A stretch of DNA of 64,000 nt from contig CANMSN010000001.1 of assembly GCA_947500585.1 (NCBI GenBank), positions 248,001 through 312,000 of the forward strand. The letters are read 5' to 3'. Under the pieces are notes generated by a model. It made no database searches, was not told the DNA's origin, and saw only the letters and a program-made list of their open reading frames with translations. This DNA comes from an uncultured Flavobacteriaceae bacterium (lineage in GTDB: Bacteria > Bacteroidota > Bacteroidia > Flavobacteriales > Flavobacteriaceae). Within the stretch, counting starts at the first letter, position 1. Every line of letters begins with the position of its first letter. This document shows, in pieces, positions 17,283 to 26,020 of the stretch. Made by a program: the position numbers and the translations under genes.

Positions 17283-18131
17283 ATGAGAATTTTTATAATT
17301 TTTATTTTTCTAGTTCCTGTTATTACCTTTTCTCAAGATGATTTACTAAATGAAATTGATTCAGATTCGAAAGTTGATCAATACGTATCTGCTTCTTTTA
17401 AAGGTTTAAAGATTGTTAATTTTGAGTCTACCAAATTAGTTGCTAAAAAGGAACTAAATTTTATAGTTTCACATAGATTTGGCAGTATTGAAGATGGTTT
17501 TGAAACATTCTTTGGACTTGATAATGCGGTTACACGGCTACAATTTGTTTATGGCTTAACCGATGCTATAAATATTGGATTTTCTAGAAGTTCATTCTTG
17601 CAGGTTTATGATTTCACAACCAAATATAGATTAATAAGACAACAAGAAAATGGTTTTCCATTTACTATTGTTGGTTTTAATGCACTTTTAATTAATACGG
17701 CACTAGATAAAGATAATTTACCACTTCTTGAATTTAAACATCGGTTGGGTTATACTGCGCAATTACTAATTTCAAGAAAAGTGAACACGGATTTAACATT
17801 ACAGTTAGCACCAACTTTTTTTCATGATAATTATGTTGCTTTTGATCCACAAGCCAATTCACAAGTTGCTTTAGGACTGGGTGGACGATATAAATTAGGA
17901 AAAAGATGGTCTGTAAATGCAGATTATGGTTTGCATCTTAACAGAGCAGACAATTCTCCTTTTAAAAATCCGTTATCAATAGGATTCGATTTAGAAACTG
18001 GTGGACATGTATTCCAAATGCATTTTTCAAACGCGCAAGCTATGAATACGAATGGTTTTTTAGGACAGGCCACTGGAGATTGGACAGATGGTGATATTTA
18101 TTTCGGATTTAACTTAAGTAGAACATTTTAA
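17283..18131 (+). CDS. DUF5777 beta-barrel protein
   Basis: This 282-aa protein has a signal peptide (residues 1-18, ending T-F-S-Q). Its alternating hydrophobic strands and C-terminal phenylalanine (L-S-R-T-F) are characteristic of outer-membrane barrels. Segments such as F-I-V-S-H-R-F-G and G-L-T-D-A-I-N-I-G-F-S-R match DUF5777. The gene sits 45 bp after the OB-fold gene and 51 bp before the cytochrome c gene, so all three are probably one operon. It likely forms an outer-membrane barrel of unknown cargo. Confidence 0.78.
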   Translation: MRIFIIFIFLVPVITFSQDDLLNEIDSDSKVDQYVSASFKGLKIVNFESTKLVAKKELNFIVSHRFGSIEDGFETFFGLDNAVTRLQFVYGLTDAINIGFSRSSFLQVYDFTTKYRLIRQQENGFPFTIVGFNALLINTALDKDNLPLLEFKHRLGYTAQLLISRKVNTDLTLQLAPTFFHDNYVAFDPQANSQVALGLGGRYKLGKRWSVNADYGLHLNRADNSPFKNPLSIGFDLETGGHVFQMHFSNAQAMNTNGFLGQATGDWTDGDIYFGFNLSRTF

Positions 18132-18182
18132 TATCCACAATATTTCAAGAACAAATAAAGATTAACTTAAATAACTATAGCT

Positions 18183-18548
18183 ATGAAATTTAAAACTTTA
18201 ATTTTTGCAACAATTCCCTGTTTATTCCTGCTAAATTGTTCTAGCAGTGGTGGTGATGACTTATCTGAAACTCCTAACCCAGATCCAGATCCAACAAATA
18301 ATAATGTTACATACAACGGATCGATTAAAGCAATAATAGATAATAATTGTATCCGATGTCATGGAAGTACACCAACAAGTGGCGCGCCAACATCTTATAC
18401 AACTTATACCCAAGTAAAAAATAGTGTTGATGGTATTCTGAATCGAATTAACAATACATCTAGCCCTATGCCTCCATCTGGTTTAATGGCAACTGGAAAC
18501 AGAGATTTAATCCAACAATGGAAAGACGATGGGTTGCTGGAAAACTAA
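18183..18548 (+). CDS. Cytochrome c-type lipoprotein
   Basis: This 121-aa protein has a lipoprotein signal (F-L-L-N-C, Cys near 20), a short P-D/P-N-rich linker (~30-40) and a single haem-binding motif C-I-R-C-H at ~57-61. The distal ligand Met is probably in S-P-M-P-P-S-G-L-M near 98-106. The pattern (I-I-D-N-N-C-x-x-C-H-G ... M-P-P) matches small mono-haem c-type domains found in surface electron-transfer proteins. It is the third gene of the OB-fold/DUF5777/cytochrome group. Confidence 0.88.
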   Translation: MKFKTLIFATIPCLFLLNCSSSGGDDLSETPNPDPDPTNNNVTYNGSIKAIIDNNCIRCHGSTPTSGAPTSYTTYTQVKNSVDGILNRINNTSSPMPPSGLMATGNRDLIQQWKDDGLLEN

Positions 18549-18593
18549 AACCAAATAATTATCTTTTAGTTGGCATTAATTAAGAAAGCTGAA

Positions 18594-19076
18594 TTGGAAA
18601 TTAGAGAAACACATAGAAATTATTATACCATTTCAACTGACAAGGATAAATTAGATATTTTGAGCATTCACAAATTCCTTGCAAACGAAACTGATTGGGC
18701 TAACGGAATTCCAATCAATACTTTAAAAACATCAATTGAAAACTCTTTGAATTTTGGGCTTTATTACGAAAATAAGCAAATTGGTTTTGCTAGAATAATT
18801 TCAGACTATTCAACTATTGCATATTTAGGAGATGTTTATGTTTTAAAGGAATATAGAGGAAAGGGATTAAGTAAATGGCTGATAAATGAAATAATGCAAC
18901 ACCCTAATCTTCAAGGATTAAGACGCTGGATTTTATTAACTGATACAGCTGAATGGCTTTATAAAAAGTTTGGGTTTACGGAAATACCTAATCCTGAATT
19001 TTATATGGAAAAACATAACCCAAATGTATATAAACGAATGGATAAAACTAATGTTAACAACGTGCAAAAAACATAG
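18594..19076 (+). CDS. GNAT N-acetyltransferase on a cassette-like insertion
   Basis: No ATG opens the frame. I choose the TTG at 18594 (161 aa, M-E-I-R-E-T-H...), which gives the usual short lead before the first strand; a TTG at 18570 is the alternative. The GNAT fold is clear: the V-Y-V-L-K-E-Y-R-G-K-G-L-S motif for acetyl-CoA (residues ~80-92), then W-I-L-L-T-D-T-A-E-W-L-Y-K-K-F-G-F near the C-terminus. Substrate unknown. The gene separates the cytochrome gene from the YceI gene and is followed by a structured 80-bp element (19051-19140), as if a one-gene cassette had been inserted between two functionally linked genes. Confidence 0.83.
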   Translation: MEIRETHRNYYTISTDKDKLDILSIHKFLANETDWANGIPINTLKTSIENSLNFGLYYENKQIGFARIISDYSTIAYLGDVYVLKEYRGKGLSKWLINEIMQHPNLQGLRRWILLTDTAEWLYKKFGFTEIPNPEFYMEKHNPNVYKRMDKTNVNNVQKT

Positions 19077-19140
19077 GGCGGTTTAGGCTTAGTGAGAGTT
19101 CGGAAGGCAATCCTTATCTTCTACCCTACGTTACTTACAA
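19051..19140. repeat. Structured flank of the GNAT cassette (attC-like in layout)
   Basis: Outer arms TAACAACG and CGTTACTTA pair partly, and inner arms TAGGG (19072-19076) and CCCTA pair. A GGAAGG-CAAT-CCTT hairpin lies between. This G-rich imperfect cruciform overlaps the gene's stop codon. It does not carry the canonical GTTRRRY core, so calling it an integron attC is not justified, but the layout is similar. Confidence 0.45.
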
Positions 19141-19175
19141 TAAACATCTTTATTTGATTTTAAAATAAAAAAATC

Positions 19176-19724
19176 ATGAAATACTTTATATTTCCAGTAC
19201 TTTTTTTTGTTGGATTAATTGCAACTGCACAAACTAAATATATTACTAAAAGCGGTGAGGTATCTTTTGAAGCATCTGTACCTACTTTTGAGGAAGTAAA
19301 AGCAAACAATAGTTCTGTAACGGCGATACTAAATACAGACAATGGAGAGTTCGCCGCTTTAGTTTTAGTAAAGGGTTTTCGCTTTAAAAATGCTTTAATG
19401 GAAGAGCATTTTAATGAAAATTATGTTGAATCTGATAAATACCCAAAAGCAACTTTTAAAGGCAAAATATTAGACTTTAATTTATCTAAATTAAAACATC
19501 AAGGATATTTACATAAAATGAATGGTGAACTAACTTTTCATGGAAAGACAAAGCTACTTATAGATATAATGATTTCTATTTCTAAAGATGAAAACATTAT
19601 TTCAGTCTCGGGGAATTTTAAAGTTTCTACTTCAGATTTTGATATTAAAATACCTAAAATAGTTAGTAACAAAATTGCTGAAGAAATAGAACTATCTTTC
19701 CTGTTTATTCTTAAAATGAAATAA
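19176..19724 (+). CDS. YceI family periplasmic protein
   Basis: This 182-aa protein has a signal peptide (ending L-I-A-T-A-Q) and a YceI lipocalin-like barrel: G-E-V-S-F-E-A-S near 28, F-A-A-L-V-L-V-K-G-F-R-F-K-N-A-L-M-E-E-H-F-N-E-N-Y-V near 65, K-Y-P-K-A-T-F-K-G and the G-E-L-T-F-H-G motif near 118. YceI proteins bind isoprenoid or other lipids in the periplasm. It probably belonged to the upstream OB-fold/DUF5777/cytochrome operon before the acetyltransferase segment was inserted. A terminator shared with carB follows. Confidence 0.87.
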   Translation: MKYFIFPVLFFVGLIATAQTKYITKSGEVSFEASVPTFEEVKANNSSVTAILNTDNGEFAALVLVKGFRFKNALMEEHFNENYVESDKYPKATFKGKILDFNLSKLKHQGYLHKMNGELTFHGKTKLLIDIMISISKDENIISVSGNFKVSTSDFDIKIPKIVSNKIAEEIELSFLFILKMK

Positions 19725-19751
19725 AAAATGCCGCTTAAAGCGGCATTTTTT
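19723..19751. terminator. Bidirectional terminator between YceI gene and carB
   Basis: A 12-bp stem (aaaaaatgccgc / gcggcattttt region) with a tiny loop lies between the converging genes. Confidence 0.88.
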
Positions 19752-22605
19752 ATTTACTCAAATACATTTTTCGTCTAGAATACAAATCGTAAAAATCATC
19801 ATCCTTTAAACTATCTATAAATAAGATACTTTCTCCTGTACTTTTCATTTCTGGGCCCAAACGTTTATCGACATTCGGAAACTTATTAAAAGAAAATACA
19901 GGTTGTTTGATGGCATAACCTTCTAATTGAGGATTAAAATCAAAGTCAGTTACTTTTTTAGCGCCCAACATCACTTTAGTTGCATAATTAACATACGGCT
20001 CACCATAAGCTTTTGCAATAAATGGTACCGTTCTAGACGCTCTCGGGTTGGCTTCAATAATATAAACGATATCATCTTTAATGGCAAATTGAATATTAAT
20101 TAAACCAACAGTATTTAAGGCTCTTGCTATAGTATGCGTATGGTCAATAATTTGTTGCATAACTAAATCTCCTAAATTAAAGGCTGGTAAAGTAGCGTTA
20201 GAATCTCCTGAGTGTACTCCACAAGGCTCAATATGCTCCATTATTCCGATAATATACACGTTACCATCAGCATCACAAATAGCATCAGCTTCAGCTTCTA
20301 TGGCACCATCTAAGTAATGATCTAATAGCAGTTTATTATTTGGCATTCTTCTTAATAAGCTGACAACATGCTCGACTAAATCTTCTTTATTAATGACAAT
20401 TTTCATGCCTTGACCTCCTAAAACGTAAGATGGTCTAACCAATATTGGGAAATCTAATTTCTCAGCTAAGGCTAAAGCTTCATCTGCATTTTCTGCAATG
20501 CCAAACTCAGGATATGGTATATTATTTTCCTTTAACAAGCTTGAAAAACTTCCTCTATCTTCAGCTAAATCTAAAGATTCAAAACTGGTTCCTATAATTT
20601 TAATACCATATTTGGTAAGTTTCTCTGCTAATTTTAAGGCTGTTTGTCCTCCTAACTGAACAATAACACCTTCTGGTTTTTCATGACGTATGATATCATA
20701 AATATGCTCCCAAAAAACAGGTTCAAAATATAGTTTATCAGCAGTATCAAAATCAGTAGAAACCGTTTCTGGATTACAGTTAATCATAATGGTTTCGTAA
20801 CCACATTCTGCAGCTGCTAAAACGCCATGAACACAACAATAATCGAACTCAATACCCTGACCAATTCTATTTGGTCCTGAACCTAAAACAACAATCTTCT
20901 TTTTATCGGTAACTATACTTTCATTATGAGCATAACGTTTTCCATCGGCAGTTTCCATTTCGTTTTCAAACGTAGAATAATAATATGGCGTTTTTGCTTC
21001 AAATTCCGCTGCACAAGTATCGACTAATTTAAATACACGTTGAATATTAAACTCATCTCTTTTATTATATACCTGACTTTCTAAACAGCCTAACATATGA
21101 GCTATCTGACGATCTCCATAACCCTTTTGCTTCGCCTCAAGTAGTAAATCTCTATCTAGAGTATCTATTGTAAACTTCGATATTTCTTTTTGCAACTGAA
21201 ATAGCTCTTCATATTGCTTTAAATACCACATGTCAATTTTTGTGATATCATAAATTTGACTCAACGGAATACCTATTTCGATAGCATCATAAATGGCGAA
21301 AACACGATCCCAACTTGCATTGGTCAATTTATCAATAATCTGATTATAATCCGTATAGCCTTTGCCATCAGCTCCTAATCCATTTCTTTTAATTTCTAAT
21401 GACTGTGTAGCTTTGTGTAAAGCCTCTTGGAAGGAACGTCCAATTCCCATCACTTCACCAACAGCTTTCATTTGTAAGCCTAAAGTACGGTCTGAACCTT
21501 CAAATTTATCAAAATTCCAACGCGGAATTTTCACGATAACATAATCTAAAGTTGGTTCAAATAATGCTGAAGTAGATTTTGTAATTTGATTATCTAATTC
21601 ATCTAAAGTATAGCCAATAGCTAATTTTGTTGCCACTTTTGCAATTGGGTAGCCCGTAGCTTTACTTGCTAATGCAGACGAACGAGATACACGCGGATTA
21701 ATTTCAATAGCTATAATATCTTCCTTTTCATCTGGACTAACGGCAAACTGCACATTACATCCACCTTCAAAATCACCAATACTTCGCATCATTTTAATAG
21801 CCATATCTCGCATTTTCTGATATGTTCTATCACTTAATGTCATTGCTGGAGCTACGGTTATAGAATCACCTGTATGTATCCCCATGGGATCCATATTCTC
21901 AATAGAACAAATAATAACAACATTGTCGTTTCTATCTCGAAGTAATTCTAATTCATACTCCTTCCAACCCAACATGGCTTTATCAATCATCACCTCATGG
22001 ATAGGTGATATTTCTAATCCTAAACGTAACAACTTATCATAATCAGCTTCATCATGCACAATTGCTGCACCTGCACCACCTAATGTATAAGATGCTCTAA
22101 TACAAAGCGGAAAACCAAATTCTTGTGCAATCTCTTTCCCTTTTAAGAACGATGTTGCTGTAGCTTGCGGCGCCATATCAACACCTATCTTACCCATCAA
22201 TTCTCTAAACTGTTCTCTATCTTCAGTAATGTTTATTGCATTAATATCAACACCTATCAATTCAACACCAAAATCTTCCCAAATCCCTTTTTCGTCTGCC
22301 TCAATACATAAATTTAAAGCTGTTTGACCACCCATTGTTGGTAAAACTGCATCAATTTGCGGGTGTTCTTTTAAGATTTTAATTATAGATTTTGTATTCA
22401 AAGGCAACAAATAAACATGATCGGCCATTGAAGGATCTGTCATGATAGTTGCTGGATTAGAATTTATTAAAATAGTTTCAATTCCGTCCTCTCGTAACGA
22501 TCTTAAAGATTGAGACCCTGCATAATCAAATTCACATGCTTGCCCAATTACTATAGGACCTGAACCAATAATTAAGATGGATTTTAGTTTTTCGTTTTTC
22601 GGCAT
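19750..22605 (-). CDS. carB: Carbamoyl-phosphate synthase large subunit
   Basis: This 951-aa enzyme makes carbamoyl phosphate for arginine and pyrimidine synthesis, with the CarA glutaminase subunit encoded elsewhere. The two ATP-grasp halves each open with a recognisable loop: G-S-G-P-I-V-I-G-Q-A-C-E-F-D-Y at ~13-27 and G-S-G-P-N-R-I-G-Q-G-I-E-F-D-Y at ~573-587. The protein ends about 20 residues after G-P-E-M-K-S-T-G-E, where the E. coli enzyme continues for about 130 residues with the MGS-like allosteric domain. Feedback control by UMP or activation by ornithine through that domain is therefore not expected. A TACTTTTG -7 box lies at 22641-22648. Confidence 0.96.
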   Translation of the reverse strand: MPKNEKLKSILIIGSGPIVIGQACEFDYAGSQSLRSLREDGIETILINSNPATIMTDPSMADHVYLLPLNTKSIIKILKEHPQIDAVLPTMGGQTALNLCIEADEKGIWEDFGVELIGVDINAINITEDREQFRELMGKIGVDMAPQATATSFLKGKEIAQEFGFPLCIRASYTLGGAGAAIVHDEADYDKLLRLGLEISPIHEVMIDKAMLGWKEYELELLRDRNDNVVIICSIENMDPMGIHTGDSITVAPAMTLSDRTYQKMRDMAIKMMRSIGDFEGGCNVQFAVSPDEKEDIIAIEINPRVSRSSALASKATGYPIAKVATKLAIGYTLDELDNQITKSTSALFEPTLDYVIVKIPRWNFDKFEGSDRTLGLQMKAVGEVMGIGRSFQEALHKATQSLEIKRNGLGADGKGYTDYNQIIDKLTNASWDRVFAIYDAIEIGIPLSQIYDITKIDMWYLKQYEELFQLQKEISKFTIDTLDRDLLLEAKQKGYGDRQIAHMLGCLESQVYNKRDEFNIQRVFKLVDTCAAEFEAKTPYYYSTFENEMETADGKRYAHNESIVTDKKKIVVLGSGPNRIGQGIEFDYCCVHGVLAAAECGYETIMINCNPETVSTDFDTADKLYFEPVFWEHIYDIIRHEKPEGVIVQLGGQTALKLAEKLTKYGIKIIGTSFESLDLAEDRGSFSSLLKENNIPYPEFGIAENADEALALAEKLDFPILVRPSYVLGGQGMKIVINKEDLVEHVVSLLRRMPNNKLLLDHYLDGAIEAEADAICDADGNVYIIGIMEHIEPCGVHSGDSNATLPAFNLGDLVMQQIIDHTHTIARALNTVGLINIQFAIKDDIVYIIEANPRASRTVPFIAKAYGEPYVNYATKVMLGAKKVTDFDFNPQLEGYAIKQPVFSFNKFPNVDKRLGPEMKSTGESILFIDSLKDDDFYDLYSRRKMYLSK

Positions 22606-22640
22606 TTTCTCTTGGTTATATGTTGGATTTTAAATTTTTA

Positions 22641-22648
22641 CAAAAGTA
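22641..22648 (-). promoter_or_regulatory. Putative -7 box (TACTTTTG) for carB
   Basis: It matches TAnnTTTG on the minus strand, 36 nt upstream of the carB ATG and just after the rpmH terminator. Confidence 0.45.
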
Positions 22649-22662
22649 GTAATCAGCAGATA

Positions 22663-22695
22663 TAAAAAAAGGCATTACCGTTAAGTAACACCTTT
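22663..22695 (-). terminator. Terminator after rpmH
   Basis: On the minus strand a stem AAAGGTGTTAC / GTAATGCCTTT (11 bp with G-U pairs) is followed by a run of seven T. It separates rpmH from carB. Confidence 0.8.
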
Positions 22696-22718
22696 AAATT
22701 ATCAACAATTGTTAATCA

Positions 22719-22880
22719 TTATTTTTTATGTCTAGTTTCAGTTGACACAGATAATTTTTTTCTTCCTTTAGCTCTTCTACGCGCTAATACCTTTCTGCCA
22801 TTAGCAGAAGCCATTCTTTCTCTGAAACCGTGCTTGTTTCTTCTCTTTCTTTTAGAAGGCTGAAATGTTCTTTTACTCAT
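22719..22880 (-). CDS. rpmH: 50S ribosomal protein L34
   Basis: This 53-aa very basic protein reads [14 protein letters not shown], then H-G-F-R-E-R-M and [13 protein letters not shown], the universal L34 pattern. L34 is a small component of the large ribosomal subunit. The flavobacterial C-terminal extension ([11 protein letters not shown]) is present. A well-formed promoter (22943-22972) and a terminator (22663-22695) make it a single-gene unit. Confidence 0.97.
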   Translation of the reverse strand: MSKRTFQPSKRKRRNKHGFRERMASANGRKVLARRRAKGRKKLSVSTETRHKK

Positions 22881-22942
22881 TATCTTATATCTTTAAAACT
22901 GAATTGTATTTTTGTAATATCTGGCTTGTGTAAAACCGAGGG

Positions 22943-22972
22943 CAAATATACAAAGCCTTTATTACTTTGCAA
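22943..22972 (-). promoter_or_regulatory. rpmH promoter (-33 TTG, -7 TATATTTG)
   Basis: On the minus strand TTG (22970-22972) is followed after 19 bp by TATATTTG (22943-22950), a textbook Bacteroidota promoter for the housekeeping sigma factor. The rest of the 22881-23178 gap shows no gene. Confidence 0.75.
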
Positions 22973-23178
22973 ATCATTTTTGAAAAAATATTTTTATTTA
23001 TATTCTTGGATATAAAACATTATGAAACACCCTTATTTATTTGATATAATCGCTACTTTTTTGTTTAAAATCTTTAAGTTATTTTTAATAAAAATTTAGT
23101 TTCTTTGCAACCTAAACTAAAAGTAGCGTCAATTTTCGATAAATAACGTGCTAATAATTCATATTAAACAAACAAATA

Positions 23179-23754
23179 ATGTACAATAAAATCATAAAAC
23201 TCATCATAGCTGCAGGTATTATAGCCTTTGCAGTTTATCAATTTACCGAAGGTTATATAGGTAACGGTATTATGTTTATTTTACTTTCTCTCATTTTTAT
23301 TTTCCTCTATTTTAAGAATGAATTTATACTCTTAGCTTTTTTAAGACTTAGAAAACAAGATTTTGATGGCGCTACCAAATGGTTGAACAAAATTAAAAAT
23401 CCTGAGTCTGCTTTAGTAAAAAAACAACAAGGTTATTACAATTACTTGCATGGTATTATGGTATCGCAAAGTAATATGAACGAAGCTGAAAAATATTTCA
23501 AGAAAGCTGTTTCGTTAGGATTATCTATGGATCATGATTTAGCCATGGCTAAATTAAACTTAGCAGGTATAGCTTTTTCTAAACGCAGAAAACAAGAAGC
23601 TCAAAAATTATTGACTGAAGCTACCAAATTAGATAAACAAGGTATGTTAACCGATCAGATAAAAATGATGAAACAGAATATGAAGAAAGCAGTTGGTCCA
23701 AATCAACATTTTGGAGCTAGTGGTTCTGCTAGGGCGCAAAAGCGGAGAGGTTAA
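23179..23754 (+). CDS. Two-pass membrane protein with TPR-like cytosolic tail
   Basis: This 191-aa protein has two N-terminal membrane segments (about 5-22 and 28-46), connected by Q-F-T-E-G-Y-I-G-N-G. A soluble helical region follows whose pattern (N-Y-L-H-G-I-M ... N-E-A-E-K-Y-F-K-K-A-V-S-L-G and A-K-L-N-L-A-G-I-A) fits one to three TPR units. The C-terminus is basic (A-Q-K-R-R-G). I recognise it as a conserved flavobacterial hypothetical protein. Function unknown; it is transcribed divergently from rpmH. Confidence 0.75.
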   Translation: MYNKIIKLIIAAGIIAFAVYQFTEGYIGNGIMFILLSLIFIFLYFKNEFILLAFLRLRKQDFDGATKWLNKIKNPESALVKKQQGYYNYLHGIMVSQSNMNEAEKYFKKAVSLGLSMDHDLAMAKLNLAGIAFSKRRKQEAQKLLTEATKLDKQGMLTDQIKMMKQNMKKAVGPNQHFGASGSARAQKRRG

Positions 23755-23781
23755 CTGTTTTTTTTAAAATGAAGTTCAGTA

Positions 23782-24225
23782 TTAGCATAAGTTTTTTTCT
23801 ATCAGTAAAAATACACCTGTTATTGTAAAAATTGGAAAACTAATAATAGTTGCTGTATACCAACTATAATATTCTATATGTTTTAAATCTCCCTTATTTT
23901 TTATCCAAATTCCATCTGATAATTTTCTCCGTTGTATTTGGAAAGGTTCTCTTTTAAAAAGCTTCTTGTAAAAAACTATAATTCCTTTTGAAATAATTAA
24001 AGTTAAAAAAGGTGAAAAGGTTAAAAGTGTACAATTAAATTGGCAGAAGTAATTCCAATTTAATAATTCCATAATAATACCGAGAAATCCTATTAGAAAA
24101 GTTATTCTCAAATACCTATTATAATATTTATCATTTTTTAGGTCCTCTGTAAATGTTATAATAGCTAAACTGAAAACTTGGTAAACTATAATTATAATAT
24201 AAAAATAAACTTCTGAAAGAGTCAT
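23782..24225 (-). CDS. Hypothetical multipass membrane protein
   Basis: This 147-aa protein has about four membrane segments (residues ~5-25, 38-54, 68-85 and 120-140) and a charged loop between the third and fourth (F-K-R-E-P-F-Q-I-Q-R-R-K-L-S-D-G). I do not recognise a family. It lies in the gap between the TPR-like membrane gene and the lytic transglycosylase gene, with no obvious partner. The very AT-rich coding sequence could mean recent acquisition. Confidence 0.6.
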   Translation of the reverse strand: MTLSEVYFYIIIIVYQVFSLAIITFTEDLKNDKYYNRYLRITFLIGFLGIIMELLNWNYFCQFNCTLLTFSPFLTLIISKGIIVFYKKLFKREPFQIQRRKLSDGIWIKNKGDLKHIEYYSWYTATIISFPIFTITGVFLLIEKNLC

Positions 24226-24261
24226 TTTAAATATATAATAATTTAGAAATAGAAATCATAT

Positions 24262-25191
24262 CTACCTCACCAAATCATAATACCCCTTTTCAGGAATATC
24301 AATGGTATATAATTTTCCAGATTTATTATTAAGATGCGGTTCGCGTAACCAAGGGTTATGAAGTTTTAATATTTTGTAATTTATACCATGCTCTTCAGCA
24401 AACTCGGTAAAATCTGATATTGCAGTATTAACTTCTACTTTATATGTTGGTACATTGGTATATAAATCCTTATCTCTAAAATTAAATCCGTATTTATCTG
24501 GATGGCTTAAAATTTCTTTTAAAGCTACTATTCTAAACAAATAACGTCCTGTTTCTTCACCTAATAATAAATCGTAATAATCAGAAACACCTTGCTCTTT
24601 TAAACGTCTAGAAACACCAGCGTTTCCTGCATTGTATGCAGCTGCAGCAAGTGTCCAAGAACCCAATTCTTCTTTAGATTTTAATAAATATTTACAGGCT
24701 ACCTCTGTAGCTTTTTCAAGATGGTAGCGTTCATCTACATTATCATTAACTTCTAAGCCATTTTCTCGTGCAGTAGCTTTCATTATTTGCCAAACACCTC
24801 TTGCCCCTGCTGGAGAAACCGCATTTGTTAAACCACTTTCTATAACTGCTAAATATTTAAAATCTTCAGGAATATTGTACTTTTCCAGAATAGGCTCTAT
24901 AATAGGAAAATACTTTTTTGCGCGCTTAAACATTAGCAAACCGTTTGATTGCCAATAGGTATTTACTAGCAATTCTCTATCCATACGCTCTAGGATATCA
25001 GGATTTTTAAGCGGCATTGGTTCGCCTGCAAAGTTTAAATCGTCTGGTACTTGAAGTGCGTAAACATTATAATCGTTTATAAGTTTTGTTTCAAAATTTT
25101 CATCGGTTGGGGCATCTTGTAGGGCATTAATAAATAGGGCACACAAACTTAATAATCCTACAAACGCCAATGCTTTCTGTATAGTCTTCAT
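24262..25191 (-). CDS. Lytic murein transglycosylase (MltD-like, GH23)
   Basis: This 309-aa exported protein has an N-terminal hydrophobic signal (residues 7-22). The SLT domain spans about 90-215: the catalytic glutamate in L-A-V-I-E-S-G-L (~107), then A-S-P-A-G-A-R-G-V-W-Q-I-M type sequence, L-G-S-W-T-L-A-A-A-A-Y-N-A-G and G-R-Y-L-F-R-I. It cleaves peptidoglycan glycan strands to 1,6-anhydro products. There is no LysM repeat, but the C-terminal 60 residues may form another wall-binding domain. The alpha/beta hydrolase gene lies 48 bp upstream. Confidence 0.92.
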   Translation of the reverse strand: MKTIQKALAFVGLLSLCALFINALQDAPTDENFETKLINDYNVYALQVPDDLNFAGEPMPLKNPDILERMDRELLVNTYWQSNGLLMFKRAKKYFPIIEPILEKYNIPEDFKYLAVIESGLTNAVSPAGARGVWQIMKATARENGLEVNDNVDERYHLEKATEVACKYLLKSKEELGSWTLAAAAYNAGNAGVSRRLKEQGVSDYYDLLLGEETGRYLFRIVALKEILSHPDKYGFNFRDKDLYTNVPTYKVEVNTAISDFTEFAEEHGINYKILKLHNPWLREPHLNNKSGKLYTIDIPEKGYYDLVR

Positions 25192-25239
25192 TTATAAAAA
25201 GTTTTGTTAAAGTTATAAAAAATAATTGAAAAAGCTAAT

Positions 25240-25905
25240 TTAGTTGTCTAAAATAATTTTAGGTAAATGGGCGTTAAACCACTTGTATTTATTGATAATC
25301 ATGATATGTGTGCCCCCATTTACTTCAACATAATTTGATATGTTTTTAATAGAAAAAACAGCATCATTATCGCCATGAATATGTATAATTTTAGGATCAT
25401 ATGCTTCTTGATTCCAACATACCATATTTTTAATAGCCCAACTTAAATATTTACTATCATTTACAGATAAATATTTTTTATACAATTCTAAACGCTTACT
25501 CACTTTTGTGCCATAAGCATATTTAGCTAAAACATCTATATTACTGGCAAGTTGTGTTGGCACCAGCCTATAAGCCTTGGTAACTTTAGCTAATAACATG
25601 TGTCTTGGTAATTCGTTTATAGATTTTACGCTAGATACTATTATTAACTTTTGAACTTTAATAAGCTTGCTAATTTCTTGAACCAAAACACCTCCAAAAG
25701 AAACACCAAGTAAAACGATATTTTCGTGTTTTATAAACTTGGTCATTCGCAATGCGTAAGCTTCTATAGTTTCATCATCAACCGGAATAATCCATTCTAA
25801 ATAATGAAGTTTAAACTGCGCTTCGGGCAATTTAATATGTTCAAAAATTTTTGGACTTGCTGCCATTCCTGGCATTAAATAAACGTGTATTATGTCTTGA
25901 CGCAT
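25240..25905 (-). CDS. Alpha/beta-hydrolase family protein
   Basis: This 221-aa cytosolic protein has the alpha/beta-hydrolase layout. The nucleophile elbow is L-L-G-V-S-F-G-G (Ser near residue 65), preceded by an early loop M-P-G-M-A-A-S. The acid is probably in I-H-G-D-N-D near 176-181, and the catalytic histidine is in N-G-G-T-H near 195-199. Substrate unknown. It is divergent from the small GNAT gene and upstream of the lytic transglycosylase gene on the same strand. Confidence 0.8.
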   Translation of the reverse strand: MRQDIIHVYLMPGMAASPKIFEHIKLPEAQFKLHYLEWIIPVDDETIEAYALRMTKFIKHENIVLLGVSFGGVLVQEISKLIKVQKLIIVSSVKSINELPRHMLLAKVTKAYRLVPTQLASNIDVLAKYAYGTKVSKRLELYKKYLSVNDSKYLSWAIKNMVCWNQEAYDPKIIHIHGDNDAVFSIKNISNYVEVNGGTHIMIINKYKWFNAHLPKIILDN

Positions 25906-25949
25906 AAGGTTTTAACCTATTTTTCCTTTAGATTGATGATTATTTTTTG

Positions 25950-25957
25950 TATTTTTG
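25950..25957 (+). promoter_or_regulatory. Putative -7 box (TATTTTTG)
   Basis: It matches TAnnTTTG, 64 bp upstream of the small GNAT gene's ATG. Confidence 0.4.
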
Positions 25958-26020
25958 CACAAAGTTAGACAAATAGTACTCACTATTTTCGATTCCTAAA
26001 AAATTAAAACAATATTTACC

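Noticed and set aside
19051-19140. Canonical integron attC site
   Set aside because: The arms pair, but the GTTRRRY/RYYYAAC cores are not present and no integron integrase is in the window. It is kept only as an attC-like layout.
22830-23015. 61-aa plus-strand gene over the rpmH start
   Set aside because: It is antisense to rpmH and its promoter and has no protein-like features.
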